Positions 24,326 through 38,050 of a stretch of DNA of 64,000 nucleotides are shown here, piece by piece. Source of the stretch: Haematobia irritans (taxonomy: Eukaryota; Arthropoda; Insecta; Diptera; Muscidae). A program made the translations under genes and the position numbers. The notes beneath the pieces were generated by a model. It saw nothing but the letters and a program-made list of their open reading frames with translations, was not told the origin of the DNA and did no database searches. How positions within the stretch are numbered: position 1 is the first letter of the stretch; every line of letters starts with the position of its first letter. The stretch is taken from NCBI RefSeq assembly GCF_050003625.1, contig NC_134399.1, forward strand, positions 106,308,615-106,372,614, written 5' to 3'.

Positions 24326-27300
24326 AAAATTGAAATTTTTATATGAAAAACTTCTTTTGCCCATATTTCCTTAACTATACGTCCTAGAGCGAAAAGGACT
24401 TTAATTCGTGACCACCCCAAAAAAATTTTAAAATCCACCCAAAACCTAAAAAAATTGAAATTTTTATATGAAAAACTTCTTTTGTCCATATCTCCTTAAA
24501 TATGCGCCCTAGAGCGAAAAGGGCTTTAATTCGTGACCACCCCCAAAAAATTGAAAAATTCACCCAAAACCTAAAAAAATTTAAATTTTTATATGAAAAT
24601 CTTCTTTTGCCCATATCTCCTAAACTAAGCGTCCTAGAGCGAAAAGGACTTTAATTCGTGACCACCCCAAAAAAATTGAAAAATGCACCCAAAACCTAAA
24701 AAAATTAAAATTTTTATATGAAAAACTTCTTTTGCCCATATCTCCTTAAATATGCGTCCTACAGCGAAAAGGACTTTAATTCGTGACCACCCCCAAAAAA
24801 TTGAAAAATCCACCGAAAACCTAAAAAAATTGAAATTTTTATATGAAAAACTTCTTTTGCCCATATCTCCTTAAATATGCGTCTTAGAGCGAAAAGGACT
24901 TTAATTCGTGACCACCCCCAAAAAATTGAAAAATCCACCCAAAACCTAAAAAAATTGAAATTTTTATATGAAAAACTTCTTTTGCCCATATCTCCTTAAA
25001 TATGCGTCCTAGAGCGAAAAGGACTTTAATTCGTGACCACCCCCAAAAAATTGAAAAATCCACCCAAAACCTAAAAAAAAATGAAATTTTTATATGAAAA
25101 ACTTCTTATGCCCATATCTCCTTAAATATGCGTCCTAGAGCGAAAAGGACTTTAATTCGTGAGCACCCCCAAAAAATTGAAAAATCCACCCAAAACCTAA
25201 AAAAATTGAAATTTTTATATGAAAAACTTCTTTTGCCCATATCTCCTTAAATATGCGTCCTAGAGCGAAAAGGACTTTAATTCGTGACCACCCCCAAAAA
25301 ATTGAAAAATCCACCCAAAACCTAAAAAAAAATGAAATTTTTATATGAAAAACTTCTTTTGCCCATATCTCCCTAAATATGCGTTCTAGAGCGAAAAGGA
25401 CTTTAATTCGTGACCACCCCCAAAAAATTGAAAAATCCACCCAAAACCTAAAAAAATTAAATTTTTATATGAACAACTTCTTTTGCCACCCAAAACCTAA
25501 AAAAATGAAATTTTTATATGAACAACTTCTTTTGCCCATATCTCCTTAAATATGCGTCCTAGAGCGAAAAGGATTTTAATTCGTGACCACCCCCAAAAAA
25601 TTGAAAAATGCACCCAAAACCTAAAAAAATTAAAATTTTTATATGAAAAACTTCTTTTGCTCATATCTCCTTAAATATGCGTCCTAAAGCGAAAAGGACT
25701 TTAATTCGTGACCACCCCCAAAAAATTGAAAAATCCACCCAAAACCTAAAAAAATGTAAATTTTTATATGAAAAACTTCTTTTGCCCATATCTCCTAAAC
25801 TAAGCGTCCTAGAGCGAAAAGGACTTTAATTCGTGACCACCCCCAAAAAATTGAAAAATCCACCCAAAACCTAAAAAAATTTAAATTTTTATTGAAAAAC
25901 TTCTTTTGCCCATATCTCCGTAAATATGCGTCCTAGAGCGAAAAGGACTTTAATTCGTGACCACCCCAAAAAAATTGAAAAATCCACCCAAAATCTAAAA
26001 AAATTGAAATTTTTATATGAAAAACTTCTTTTGCCCATATCTCCTTAAATATGCGTCCTAGAGCGAAAAGGACTTTAATTCGTGACCACTCCCAAAAAAT
26101 TTTAAAATCCACCCAAAACCTAAAAAATTGAAATTTTTATATGAAAAACTTCTTTTGCCCATATCTCCTTAAATATGCGCCCTAGAGCGAAAAGGGCTTT
26201 AATTCGTGACCACCCCCAAAAAATTGAAAAATTCACCCAAAACCTAAAAAAATTGAAATTGTTATATGAAAATCTTCTTTTGCCCATATCTCCTAAACTA
26301 AGCGTCCTAGAGCGAAAAGGACTTTAATTCGTGACCACCCCAAAAAAATTGAAAAATGCACCCAAAACCTAAAAAAATTAAAATTTTTATATGAAAAACT
26401 TCTTTTGCCCATATCTCCTTAAATATGCGTCCTAGAGCGAAAAGGACTTTAATTCGTGCCCACCCCAAAAAAATTGAAAAATGCACCCAAAACCTAAAAA
26501 AATTAAAATTTTTATATGAAAAACTTCTTTTGCCCATATCTCCTTAAATATGCGTCCTAAAGCGAAAAGGACTTTAATTCGTGACCACCCCCAAAAAATT
26601 GAAAAATCCACCCAAAACCTAAAAAAAATGAAATTTTTATATGAAAAACTTCTTTTGCCCATATCTCCTTAAATATGTGTCCTAGAGCGAAAAGGACTTT
26701 AATTCGTAACCACCCTCAAAAAATTGAAAAATCCACCCAAAACCTAAAAAAATTGAAATTGTTATATGAACAACTTCTTTTGCTCCTTAAATATGCGTCC
26801 TAGAGCGAAAAGGACTTTAATTCGTGACCACCCCCAAAAAATTGAAATTTTTACATGAAAAACTTCTTTTGCCCATATCTCCTTAAATATGCGTCCTAGA
26901 GCGAAAAGGACTTTGATTCGTGACCACCCTCAAAAAATTGAAAAATCCATCCAAAACCTAAAAAAATTGAAATTTTTATATGAAAAACTTCTTTTGCCCA
27001 TATCTCCTTAAATATGCGTCCTAGAGCGAAAAGGACTTTAATTCGTAACCACCCCCAAAAAATTGAAAAATCCACCCAAAACCTAAAAAAATTGAAATTT
27101 TTATATGAAAAACTTCTTTTGCCCATATCTCCTTAAATATGCGTCCTAGAGCGAAAATGACTTTAATTCGTGACCACCCCCAAAAAATTGAAAAATCCAC
27201 CCAAAACTTAAAAAAAATGAAATTTTTATATGAAAAACTTCTTTGCCCATATCTCCTTAAATATGCGTCCTAGAGCGAAAAGGACTTTAATTCGTAACCA

Positions 27301-28440
27301 CCCTCAAAAAATTGAAAAATACACCCAAAACCTAAAAAAATTGAAATTTTTATATGAAAAACTTCTTTTGTCCATATCTCATTAAATATGCGTCCTAGAG
27401 CGAAAATGACTTTAATTCGTGACCACCCCCAAAAAATTGAAAAATCCACCCAAAACTTAAAAAAAATGAAATTTTTATATGAAAAACTTCTTTTGCCCAT
27501 ATCTCCTTAAATATGCGTCCTAGAGCGAAAAGGGCTTTAATTCGTGACCACCCCCCAAAAATTGAAAAATTCACCCAAAACCTAAAAAAATTAAATTTTT
27601 ATATGAAAAACTTCTTTTGCCCATATCTCCTTAAATATGCGCCCTAGAGCGAAAAGGGCTTTAATTCGTGACCACCCCCAAAAAATTTAAAAATTCACCC
27701 AAAACCTAAAAAAATGAAATTTTTATATGAAAAACTTCTTTTCCCAAAAATTGAAAAATTCACCCAAAACCTAAACAAATGAAATTTTTATATGAAAAAC
27801 TTCTTTTGCCCATATCTCCTTAAATATGCGTCCTAGAGCGAAAAGGGCTTTAATTCGTGACCACCCCCCAAAAATTGAAAAATTCACCCAAAACCTAAAA
27901 AAATGAAATTTTTATATGAAAAACTTCTTTTGCCCATATCTCCTTAAATATGCGTCCTAGAGCGAAAAGGACTTTAATTCGTAACCACCCTCAAAAAATT
28001 TAAAAATCCACCCAAAACCTAAAAAAATTGAAATTTTTATATGAAAAACTTCTTTTGTCCATATCTCATTAAATATGCGTCCTAGAGCGAAAAAGGCTTT
28101 AATTCGTGACCACCCTCAAAAAATTTAAAAATCCACCCAAAACCTAAAAAAAATGAAATTTTTATATGAAAAACTTCTTTTGCCCATATTTCCTTAAATA
28201 TACGTCCTAGAGCGAAAAGGACTTTAATTCGTGACCACCTCCAAAAAATTGAAAATCCACCCAAAACCTAAAAAAATTTAAATTTTTATATGAAAATCTT
28301 CTTTTGCCCATATCTCCTAAACTAAGCGTCCTAGAGCGAAAAGGACTTTAATTCGTGACCACCCCAAAAAAATTTTAAAATCCACCCAAAACCTAAAAAA
28401 ATTGAAATTTTTATATGAAAAACTTCTTTTGCCCATATCT
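24326..28440 (+). repeat. Satellite zone 4, continuation of zone 3 variants
   Basis: The first kilobase repeats the 11-monomer unit of zone 3 (GCGCCCTAG at 24504 matches 22005). Later parts reuse the CATCCAAAACC, TCTCATTAAATATG and CTCCGTAAATATG variants. Shortened monomers stand out: at 25486 TTTTGCC is joined to ACCCAAAACC (about 75 bp lost), at 26783 TTTTGC is joined to TCCTTAAATATG (8 bp lost), at about 26840 29 bp is lost between internal direct repeats, and at 27742 TTCTTTT is joined to CCCAAAAATTG. No gene is present. Confidence 0.82.
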
Positions 28441-28441
28441 C

Positions 28442-30180
28442 CTCAACTACGCGTCCTAGAGCGAAAAGGACTTTAATTCGTGACCACACCCAAAAAATTG
28501 AAAAATCCACCCAAAACCTAAAAAATTTAAATTTTTATATGAAAAACTTCTTTTGCCCATATCTCCTTAAATATGCGTCCTAGAGCGAAAAGGACTTTAA
28601 TTCGTGACCACCCCCAAAAAATTGAAAAATCCACCCAAAACCTAAAAAAATTGAAATTTTTATATGAAAAACTTCTTTTGCCCATATCTCCTTAAATATG
28701 CGTCCTAGAGCGAAAAGGACTTTAATTCGTGACCACCCCCACAAAGTTAAAAAATCCACCGAAAATCTAAAAAAATTTAAATTTTTATATGAAAAACTTC
28801 TTTTGCCCATATCTCCTTAAATATGCGTCCTAAAGCGAAAAGGACCTTAATTCGTGACCACCCCCAAAAAATTGAAAAATCCACCCAAAACCTAAAAAAA
28901 TTGAAATTTTTATATGAAAAACTTCTTTTGCCCATATCTCCTTAAATATGCGTCCTAGAGCGAAAAGGACTTTAATTCGTGATTACCCCCAAAAAATTTA
29001 AAAATCCACTCAAAACCTAAAAAAAATTAAATTTTTATAAGAAAAACTTCTTTTGCCCATATCTCCTTAAGTATGCGTCCTACAGCGAAAAGGACTTTAC
29101 TTCGTGACCACCCCCAAAAAAAATTAAAAAATCCACCCAAAACCTAAAAAAATTGAAATTTTTATATGAAAAACTTCTTTTGCCCATATCTCCTTAAATA
29201 TGCGTCCTAGAGCGAAAATGACTTTAATTCGTGATCAACCTCAAAAAATTGAAAAATCCACCCAAAACCTAAAAAAATTGAAATTTTTATATGAAAAATT
29301 AATTTTGCCCATATCTCCTCAACTAAGCGTCCTAGAGCGAAAAGGACTCTAATTCGTGACCACACCCAAAAAATTGAAAAATCCACCCAAAACCTAAAAA
29401 ATTGAAATTTTTATATGAAAAACTTCTTTTGCCCATATCTCCTTAAATATGCGTCCTAGAGCGAAAAGGACTTTAATTCGTGATCACCCCCACAAAATTA
29501 AAAAATCCACCGAAAATCTAAAAAAATTGAAATTTTTATATGAAAAACTTCTTTTGCCCATATCTCCTTAAATATGCGTCCTAAAGCGAAAAGGACTTTA
29601 ATTCGTGACCACCCCCAAAAATCCACCCAAAACCTAAAAAAATTGAAATTTTTATATGAAAAACTTCTTTTGTCCATATCTCCTTAAATATGCGTCCTAG
29701 AGCGAAAAGGACTTTAATTCGTGACCACCCCCAAAAAATTAAAAAATCCACCCAAAATCTAAAAAAATTTAAATTTTTATATGAAAAACTTCTTTTGCCC
29801 ATATCTCCTTAAATATGCGTCCTAGAGCGAAAAGGACTTTAATTCGTGACCACCCCCAAAAGAAAATTGAAAAATCCACCCAAAACCTAAAAAAATTAAA
29901 AATTTTATATGAAAAACTTCTTTTGCTCATATCTCCTTAAATATGTGTCCTAAAGCGAAAAGGACTTTAATTCGTGACCACCCCCAAAAAATTGAAAAAT
30001 CCACCCAAAACCTAAAAAATTGAAATTTTTATATGAAAAATTTCTTTTGCCCATATCTCCTTAAATATGCGTCCTAGAGCGAAAAGGACTTTAATTCGTG
30101 ACCGCACCCAAAAAATTGAAAAATCCACCCAAAACCTAAAAAATTGAAATTTTTATATGAAAAACTTCTTTTGCCCATAT
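28442..30180 (+). repeat. Distant copy of the zone 8 unit
   Basis: CTCAACTACGCG at 28442, the shortened CCCCCAAAAATCC monomer at 29616, and GACCGCACCC at 30100 match zone 8 at 56261, about 57437 and 57920, a constant offset of about 27820. The same order of variants is kept over roughly 1.7 kb, so the blocks are truly homologous and not just alike by monomer class. Confidence 0.85.
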
Positions 30181-30590
30181 CTCCTTAAATATGCGTCCTA
30201 GAGCGAAAAGGACTTTAATTCGTGACCACCCCCACAAAATTAAAAAATCCACCGAAAATCTAAAAAAATTGAAATTTTTATATGAAAAACTTCTTTTGCC
30301 CATATCTCCTTAAATATGCGTTCTAGAGCGAAAAGGACTTTAATTCGTGACCACCCCCACAAAGTTAAAAAATCCACCGAAAATCTCAAAAAATTGAAAT
30401 TTTTATATGAAAAACTTCTTTTGCCCATATCTCCTTAAATATGCGTCCTAAAGCGGAAAGGACCTTAATTCGTGACCACCCCCAAAAAATTGAAAAATCC
30501 ACCCAAAACCTAAAAAAATTGAAATTTTTATATGAAAAACTTCTTTTGCCCATATCTCCTTAAATATGCGTCCTAGAGCGAAAAGGACTT

Positions 30591-32835
30591 TAAGTCGTGA
30601 TTACCCCCAAAAAATTTAAAAATCCACTCAAAACCTAAAAAAAATTAAATTGTTATAAGAAAAACTTCTTTTGCCCATATCTCCTTAAGTATGCGTCCTA
30701 CAGCGAAAAGGACTTTACTTCGTGACCACCCCCAAAAAATTGAAAAATCCACCCAAAACCTAAAAAAATTGAAATTTTTATATGAAAAACTTCTTTTGCC
30801 CATATCTCCTTAAATATGCGTCCTAGAGCGAAAAGGACTTTAATTCGTGACCAACCTCAAAAAATTGAAAAATCCACCCAAAACCTAAAAAAATTTAAAT
30901 TTTTATATGACAAATTTCTTTTGCCCATATCTCCTCAACTAAGCGTCCTAGAGCGAAAAGGACTTTAATTCGTGACCACCCCAAAAAAATTGAAAAATCC
31001 ACCCAAAACCTAAAAAATTGAAATTTTTATATGAAAAACTTCTTTTGCCCATATCTCCTTAAATATGCGTCCTAGAGCGAAAAGGACTTTAATTCGTGAC
31101 CACCCCCACAAAATTAAAAAATCCACCGAAAATCTAAAAAAATTGAAATTTTTATATGAAAAACTTCTTTTGCCCATATCTCCTTAAATATGCGTCCTAG
31201 AGCGAAAAGGACTTTAATTCGTGACCACCCCCACAAAATTAAAAAATCCACCGAAAATCTAAAAAAATTGAAATTTTTATATGAAAAACTTCTTTTGCCC
31301 ATATCTCCTTAAATATGCGTCCTAAAGCGAAAAGGACTTTAATTCGTGACCACCCCCAAAAAATTGAAAAATCCACCCAAAACCTAAAAAAATTGAAATT
31401 TTTATATGAAAAACTTCTTTTGCCCATATCTCCTTAAATATGCGTCCTAGAGCGAAAAGGACTTTAATTCGTGATTACCCCCAAAAAATTTAAAAATCCA
31501 CTCAAAACCAAAAAAAATTAAATTTTTATAAGGAAAACTTCTTTTGCCCATATCTCCTTAAGTATGCGTCCTACAGCGAAAAGGACTTTACTTCGTGACC
31601 ACCCCCAAAAAATTGACAAATCCACCCAAAACCTAAAAAAATTGAAATTTTTATATGAAAAACTTCTTTTGCCCATATCTCTTTAAATATGCGTCCTAAA
31701 GCGAAAAGGACTTTAATTCGTGACCAACCTCAAAAAATTGAAAAATCCACCCAAAACCTAAAAAAATTAAATTTTTATATGAAAAACTTCTTTTGCCCAT
31801 ATTTCCTTAAATATGCGTCCTAGAGCGAAAAGGACTTTAATTCGTGACCACCCCCAAAAAATTGAAAAATCCACCCAAAACCTAAAAAAATTGAAATTTT
31901 TATATGAAAATCTTCTTTTGCCCATATCTCCTTAAATATGCGTCCTAGAGCGAAAAGGACTTTAATTCGTGACCAACCTCAAAAAATTGAAAAATCCACC
32001 CAAAACCTAAAAAAAATTAAATTTTTATATGAAAAACTTCTTTTGCCCATATTTCCTTAAATATGCGTCCTAGAGCGAAAAGAACTTTAATTCGTGACCA
32101 CCCCCAAAAAAGTGAAAAATCCACCCGTAACCTAAAAAAATTGAAATTTTTATAAGAAAAACTTCTTTTGCTCATATCTCCTTAAGTATGCGCCCTACAG
32201 CGAAAATGACTTTACTTCGTGACCACCCCCAAAAAATTGAAAAATCCACCCAAAACCTAAAAAAATTGAAATTTTATATGAAAAACTTCTTTTGCCCATA
32301 TCTCCTTAAATATGCGTCCTAGAGCGAAAAGGACTTTAATTCGTGACCAACCTCAAAAAATTGAAAAATCCACCCAAAACCTAAAAAAATTGAAATTTTT
32401 ATATGAAAAATTTCTTTTGCCCATATCTCCTCAACTAAGCGTCATAGAGCGAAAAGGACTTTAATTCGTGACCACACCCAAAAAATTGAAAAATCCACCC
32501 AAAACCTAAAAAATTGAAATTTTTATATGAAAAACTTCTTTTGCCCATATCTCCTTAAATATGCGTCCTAGAGCGAAAAGGACTTTAATTCGTGACCACC
32601 CCCACAAAATTAAAAAATCCAACGAAAATCTAAAAAAATTGAAATTTTTATATGAAAAACTTCTTTTACCCATATCTCCTTAAATATGCGTCCTAAAGCG
32701 AAAAGGACTTTAATTCGTGACCACCCCCAAAAAATTGAAAAATCCACCCAAAACCTAAAAAAATTGAAATTTTTATATGAAAAACTTCTTTTGCCCATAT
32801 CTCCTTAAATATGCGTCCTAGAGCGAAAAGGACTT
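30591..32835 (+). repeat. 2245-bp (18-monomer) higher-order repeat, copy 1
   Basis: TTTAAGTCGTGATTACC at 30589 recurs exactly 2245 bp later at 32834, and every rare variant I sampled in between recurs at that distance: TTTTTATAAGGAAAAC (31523/33768), CCACCCGTAACC (32121/34366), GTCATAGAGCG (32441/34686), and a monomer with a 4-T instead of 5-T run (32270/34515). I found essentially no differences in the interior. That makes it one of the youngest large duplications in the window. Confidence 0.92.
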
Positions 32836-35080
32836 TAAGTCGTGATTACCCCCAAAAAATTTAAAAATCCACTCAAAACCTAAAAAAAATTAAATTGTTA
32901 TAAGAAAAACTTCTTTTGCCCATATCTCCTTAAGTATGCGTCCTACAGCGAAAAGGACTTTACTTCGTGACCACCCCCAAAAAATTGAAAAATCCACCCA
33001 AAACCTAAAAAAATTGAAATTTTTATATGAAAAACTTCTTTTGCCCATATCTCCTTAAATATGCGTCCTAGAGCGAAAAGGACTTTAATTCGTGACCAAC
33101 CTCAAAAAATTGAAAAATCCACCCAAAACCTAAAAAAATTTAAATTTTTATATGACAAATTTCTTTTGCCCATATCTCCTCAACTAAGCGTCCTAGAGCG
33201 AAAAGGACTTTAATTCGTGACCACCCCAAAAAAATTGAAAAATCCACCCAAAACCTAAAAAATTGAAATTTTTATATGAAAAACTTCTTTTGCCCATATC
33301 TCCTTAAATATGCGTCCTAGAGCGAAAAGGACTTTAATTCGTGACCACCCCCACAAAATTAAAAAATCCACCGAAAATCTAAAAAAATTGAAATTTTTAT
33401 ATGAAAAACTTCTTTTGCCCATATCTCCTTAAATATGCGTCCTAGAGCGAAAAGGACTTTAATTCGTGACCACCCCCACAAAATTAAAAAATCCACCGAA
33501 AATCTAAAAAAATTGAAATTTTTATATGAAAAACTTCTTTTGCCCATATCTCCTTAAATATGCGTCCTAAAGCGAAAAGGACTTTAATTCGTGACCACCC
33601 CCAAAAAATTGAAAAATCCACCCAAAACCTAAAAAAATTGAAATTTTTATATGAAAAACTTCTTTTGCCCATATCTCCTTAAATATGCGTCCTAGAGCGA
33701 AAAGGACTTTAATTCGTGATTACCCCCAAAAAATTTAAAAATCCACTCAAAACCAAAAAAAATTAAATTTTTATAAGGAAAACTTCTTTTGCCCATATCT
33801 CCTTAAGTATGCGTCCTACAGCGAAAAGGACTTTACTTCGTGACCACCCCCAAAAAATTGACAAATCCACCCAAAACCTAAAAAAATTGAAATTTTTATA
33901 TGAAAAACTTCTTTTGCCCATATCTCTTTAAATATGCGTCCTAAAGCGAAAAGGACTTTAATTCGTGACCAACCTCAAAAAATTGAAAAATCCACCCAAA
34001 ACCTAAAAAAATTAAATTTTTATATGAAAAACTTCTTTTGCCCATATTTCCTTAAATATGCGTCCTAGAGCGAAAAGGACTTTAATTCGTGACCACCCCC
34101 AAAAAATTGAAAAATCCACCCAAAACCTAAAAAAATTGAAATTTTTATATGAAAATCTTCTTTTGCCCATATCTCCTTAAATATGCGTCCTAGAGCGAAA
34201 AGGACTTTAATTCGTGACCAACCTCAAAAAATTGAAAAATCCACCCAAAACCTAAAAAAAATTAAATTTTTATATGAAAAACTTCTTTTGCCCATATTTC
34301 CTTAAATATGCGTCCTAGAGCGAAAAGAACTTTAATTCGTGACCACCCCCAAAAAAGTGAAAAATCCACCCGTAACCTAAAAAAATTGAAATTTTTATAA
34401 GAAAAACTTCTTTTGCTCATATCTCCTTAAGTATGCGCCCTACAGCGAAAATGACTTTACTTCGTGACCACCCCCAAAAAATTGAAAAATCCACCCAAAA
34501 CCTAAAAAAATTGAAATTTTATATGAAAAACTTCTTTTGCCCATATCTCCTTAAATATGCGTCCTAGAGCGAAAAGGACTTTAATTCGTGACCAACCTCA
34601 AAAAATTGAAAAATCCACCCAAAACCTAAAAAAATTGAAATTTTTATATGAAAAATTTCTTTTGCCCATATCTCCTCAACTAAGCGTCATAGAGCGAAAA
34701 GGACTTTAATTCGTGACCACACCCAAAAAATTGAAAAATCCACCCAAAACCTAAAAAATTGAAATTTTTATATGAAAAACTTCTTTTGCCCATATCTCCT
34801 TAAATATGCGTCCTAGAGCGAAAAGGACTTTAATTCGTGACCACCCCCACAAAATTAAAAAATCCAACGAAAATCTAAAAAAATTGAAATTTTTATATGA
34901 AAAACTTCTTTTACCCATATCTCCTTAAATATGCGTCCTAAAGCGAAAAGGACTTTAATTCGTGACCACCCCCAAAAAATTGAAAAATCCACCCAAAACC
35001 TAAAAAAATTTAAATTTTTATATGAAAAACTTCTTTTGCCCATATCTCCTTAAATATGCGTCCTAGAGCGAATAGGACTT
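32836..35080 (+). repeat. 2245-bp higher-order repeat, copy 2
   Basis: Near-identical second copy of 30591-32835. Differences appear only near the right end (a TTTAAATTT in place of TTGAAATTT near 35000, GCGAATAGG near 35070), where homology to the unit fades into the next block. Confidence 0.92.
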
Positions 35081-35089
35081 TAATTCGTG

Positions 35090-36589
35090 ATTACCCCCAA
35101 AAAATTTAAAAATCCACTCAAAACCTAAAAAAATTAAATTTTTATAAGAAAAACTTCTTTTGCCCATATCTCCTTAAGTATGCGTCCTACAGCGAAAAGG
35201 ACTTTACTTCGTGACCACCCCCAAAAAATTGAAAAATCCACCCAAAACCTAAAAAAATTGAAATTTTTATATGAAAAACTTCTTTTGCCCATATCTCCTT
35301 AAATATGCGTCCTAGAGCGAAAAGGACTTTAATTCGTGACCAACCTCAAAAAATTGAAAAATCCACCCAAAACCTAAAAAAATTTAAATTTTTATATGAA
35401 AAACTTCTTTTGCCCATATTTCCTTAAATATGCGTCCTAGAGCGAAAAGGACTTTAATTCGTGACCACCCCCAAAAAAGTGAAAAATCCACCCATAACCT
35501 AAAAAAATTGAAATTTTTATAAGAAAAACTTCTTTTGCTCATATCTCCTTAAGTATGCGTCCTACAGCGAAAATGACTTTACTTCGTGACCACCCCCAAA
35601 AAATTGAAAAATCCACCCAAAACCTAAAAAAATTGAAATTTTTATATGAAAAACTTCTTTTGCCCATATCTCCTTAAAAATGCGTCCTAGAGCGAAAAGG
35701 ACTTTAATTCGTGACCAACCTCAAAAAATTGAAAAATCCACCCAAAACCTAAAAAAATTGAAATTTTTATATGAAAAATTTCTTTTGCCCATATCTCCTC
35801 AACTAAGCGTCCTACAGCGAAAAGGACTTTAATTCGTGACCACACCCAAAAAATTGAAAAATCCACCCAAAACTTAAAAAATTTAAATTTTTATATGAAA
35901 AACTTCTTTTGCCCATATCTCCTTAAATATGCGTCCTAGAGCGAAAAGGACTTTAATTCGTGACCACCCCCACAAAATTAAAAAATCCACCGAAAATCTA
36001 AAAAAATTGAAATTTTTATATGAAAAACTTCTTTTACCCATATCTCCTTAAATATGCGTCCTAGAGCGAAAAGGACTTTAATTCGTGACCACCCCCAAAA
36101 AATTTAAAAATCCACTCAAAACCTAAAAAAAATTAAATTTTTATAAGAAAAACTTCTTTTGCCCATATCTCCTTAAGTATGCGTCCTACAGCGAAAAGGA
36201 CTTTACTTCGTGACCACCCCCAAAAAATTGAAAAATCCACCCAAAACCTAAAAAAATTGAAATTTTTATATGAAAAACTTCTTTTGCCCATATCTCCTTA
36301 AATATGCGTCCTAGAGCGAAAAGGACTTTAATTCGTGACCAACCTCAAAAAATTGAAAAATCCACCCAAAACCTAAAAAAATGGAAATTTTTATATGAAA
36401 AATTTCTTTTGCCCATATCTCCTTAAATATGCGTCCTAGAACGAAAAGGACTTTAATTCGTGACCACCCCCAAAAAATTGAAAAATCCACCCAAACCATA
36501 AAAAAAATTGAAATTTTTATATGAAAAACTTCTTTTGCCCATATCTCCTTAAATATGCGTCCTAGAGCGAAAAGGACTTTAATTCGTGA
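35090..36589 (+). repeat. 1500-bp (12-monomer) higher-order repeat, copy 1
   Basis: Markers AAAAAAGTGAAAAATCC (35473 and 36973) and the CACCGAAAATC monomer (about 35990 and 37490) are 1500 bp apart, 12 full monomers, so phase is kept. The copies differ by scattered substitutions, and by one extra monomer late in copy 2. They are older than the neighbouring 2245-bp pair. Confidence 0.82.
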
Positions 36590-38050
36590 TTACCCCCAAA
36601 AAATTTAAAAATCCACTCAAAACCAAAAAAAAATTAAATTTTTATAAGAAAAACTTCTTTTGCCCATATCTCCTTAAGTATGCGTCCTACAGCGAAAAGG
36701 ACTTTAATTCGTGACCACCCCCAAAAAATTGAAAAATCCACCCAAAACCTAAAAAAATTGAAATTTTTATATGAAAAACTTCTTTTGCCCATATCTCCTT
36801 AAATATGCGTCCTAGAGCGAAAACGACTTTAATTCGTGACCAACCTCAAAGAATTGAAAAATCCACCCAAAACCTAAAAAAAATTAAATTTTTATATGAA
36901 AAACTTCTTTTGCCCATATTTCCTTAAATATGCGTCCTAGAGCGAAAAGGACTTTAATTCGTGACCACCCTCAAAAAAGTGAAAAATCCACCCATAACCT
37001 AAAAAAATTGAAATTTTTATAAGAAAAACTTCTTTTGCTCATATCTCCTTAAGTATGCGTCCTACAGCGAAAATGACTTTACTTCGTGACCACCCCCAAA
37101 AAATTGAAAAATCCACCCAAAACCTAAAAAAATTGAAATTTTTATATGAAAAACTTCTTTTGCCCATATCTCCTTAAATATGCGTCCTAGAGCGAAAAGG
37201 ACTTTAATTCGTGACCAACCTCAAAAAATTGAAAAATCCACCCAAAACCTAAAAAAATTGAAATTTTTATATGAAAAATTTCTTTTGCCCATATCTCCTC
37301 AACTAAGCGTCCTAGAGCGAAAAGGACTTTAATTCGTGACCACACCCAAAAAATTGAAAAATCCACCCAAAACCTAAAAAATTGAAATTTTTATATGAAA
37401 AACTTCTTTTGCCCATATCTCCTTAAATATGCGTCCTAGAGCGAAAAGGACTTTAATTCGTGACCACCCCCACAAAATTAAAAAATCCACCGAAAATCTA
37501 AAAAAATTGAAATTTTTATATGAAACACTTCTTTTGCCCATATCTCCTTAAATATGCGTCCTAAAGCGAAAAAGACTTTAATTCGTGACCACCCCCAAAA
37601 AATTGAAAAATCCACCCAAAACCTAAAAAAATTGAAATTTTTGTATGAAAAACTTCTTTTGCCCATATCTCCTTAAATATGCGTCCTAGAGCGAAAAGGA
37701 CTTTAATTCGTGATTACCCCCAAAAAATTTAAAAATCCACTCAAAACCAAAAAAAAATAAATTTTTATAAGAAAAACTTCTTTTGCCCATATCTCCTTAA
37801 GTATGCGTCCTACAGCGAAAAGGACTTTACTTCGTGACCACCCCCAAAAATTGAAAAATCCACCCAAAACCTAAAAAAATTGAAATTTTTATATGAAAAA
37901 CTTCTTTTGCCCATATCTCCTTAAATATGTGTCCTAGAGCGAAAAGGACTTTAATTCGTGACCAACCTCAAAAAATTGAAAAGTCCACCCAAAACCTAAA
38001 AAAATTTAAATTTTTATTTGAAAAACTTCTTTCGCCCATATTTCCTTAAA
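36590..38050 (+). repeat. 1500-bp higher-order repeat, copy 2
   Basis: Second copy of 35090-36589. A third occurrence of the AAAAAAGTGAAAAATCC marker at about 39344 (2371 bp further on) shows that part of the unit was copied again into zone 6. The last 370 bp, with GAAAAGTCCACCC and TTTTTATTTGAAAAAC, also recur near 45.8 kb. Confidence 0.8.

Larger units (their letters stand above)
28440..38050 (+). repeat. Satellite zone 5, CACCGAAAATC and GATTACCCCC monomers
   Basis: Two variant families enter here. One reads CCCACAAAATTAAAAAATCC then CACCGAAAATC. The other is a linked pair of monomers: a first with GTGATTACCCCC, CCACTCAAAACC and TTTTTATAAGAAAAAC, and directly after it a second with CTTAAGTATGCGTCCTACAG and GGACTTTACTTCG. 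The pair recurs at about 29.0, 30.6, 31.5, 32.8, 33.7, 35.1, 36.6 and 37.7 kb. CTCCTCAACTAAGCG starts many monomers. The zone is built of tandem 2245-bp and 1500-bp units. No gene is present. Confidence 0.85.
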
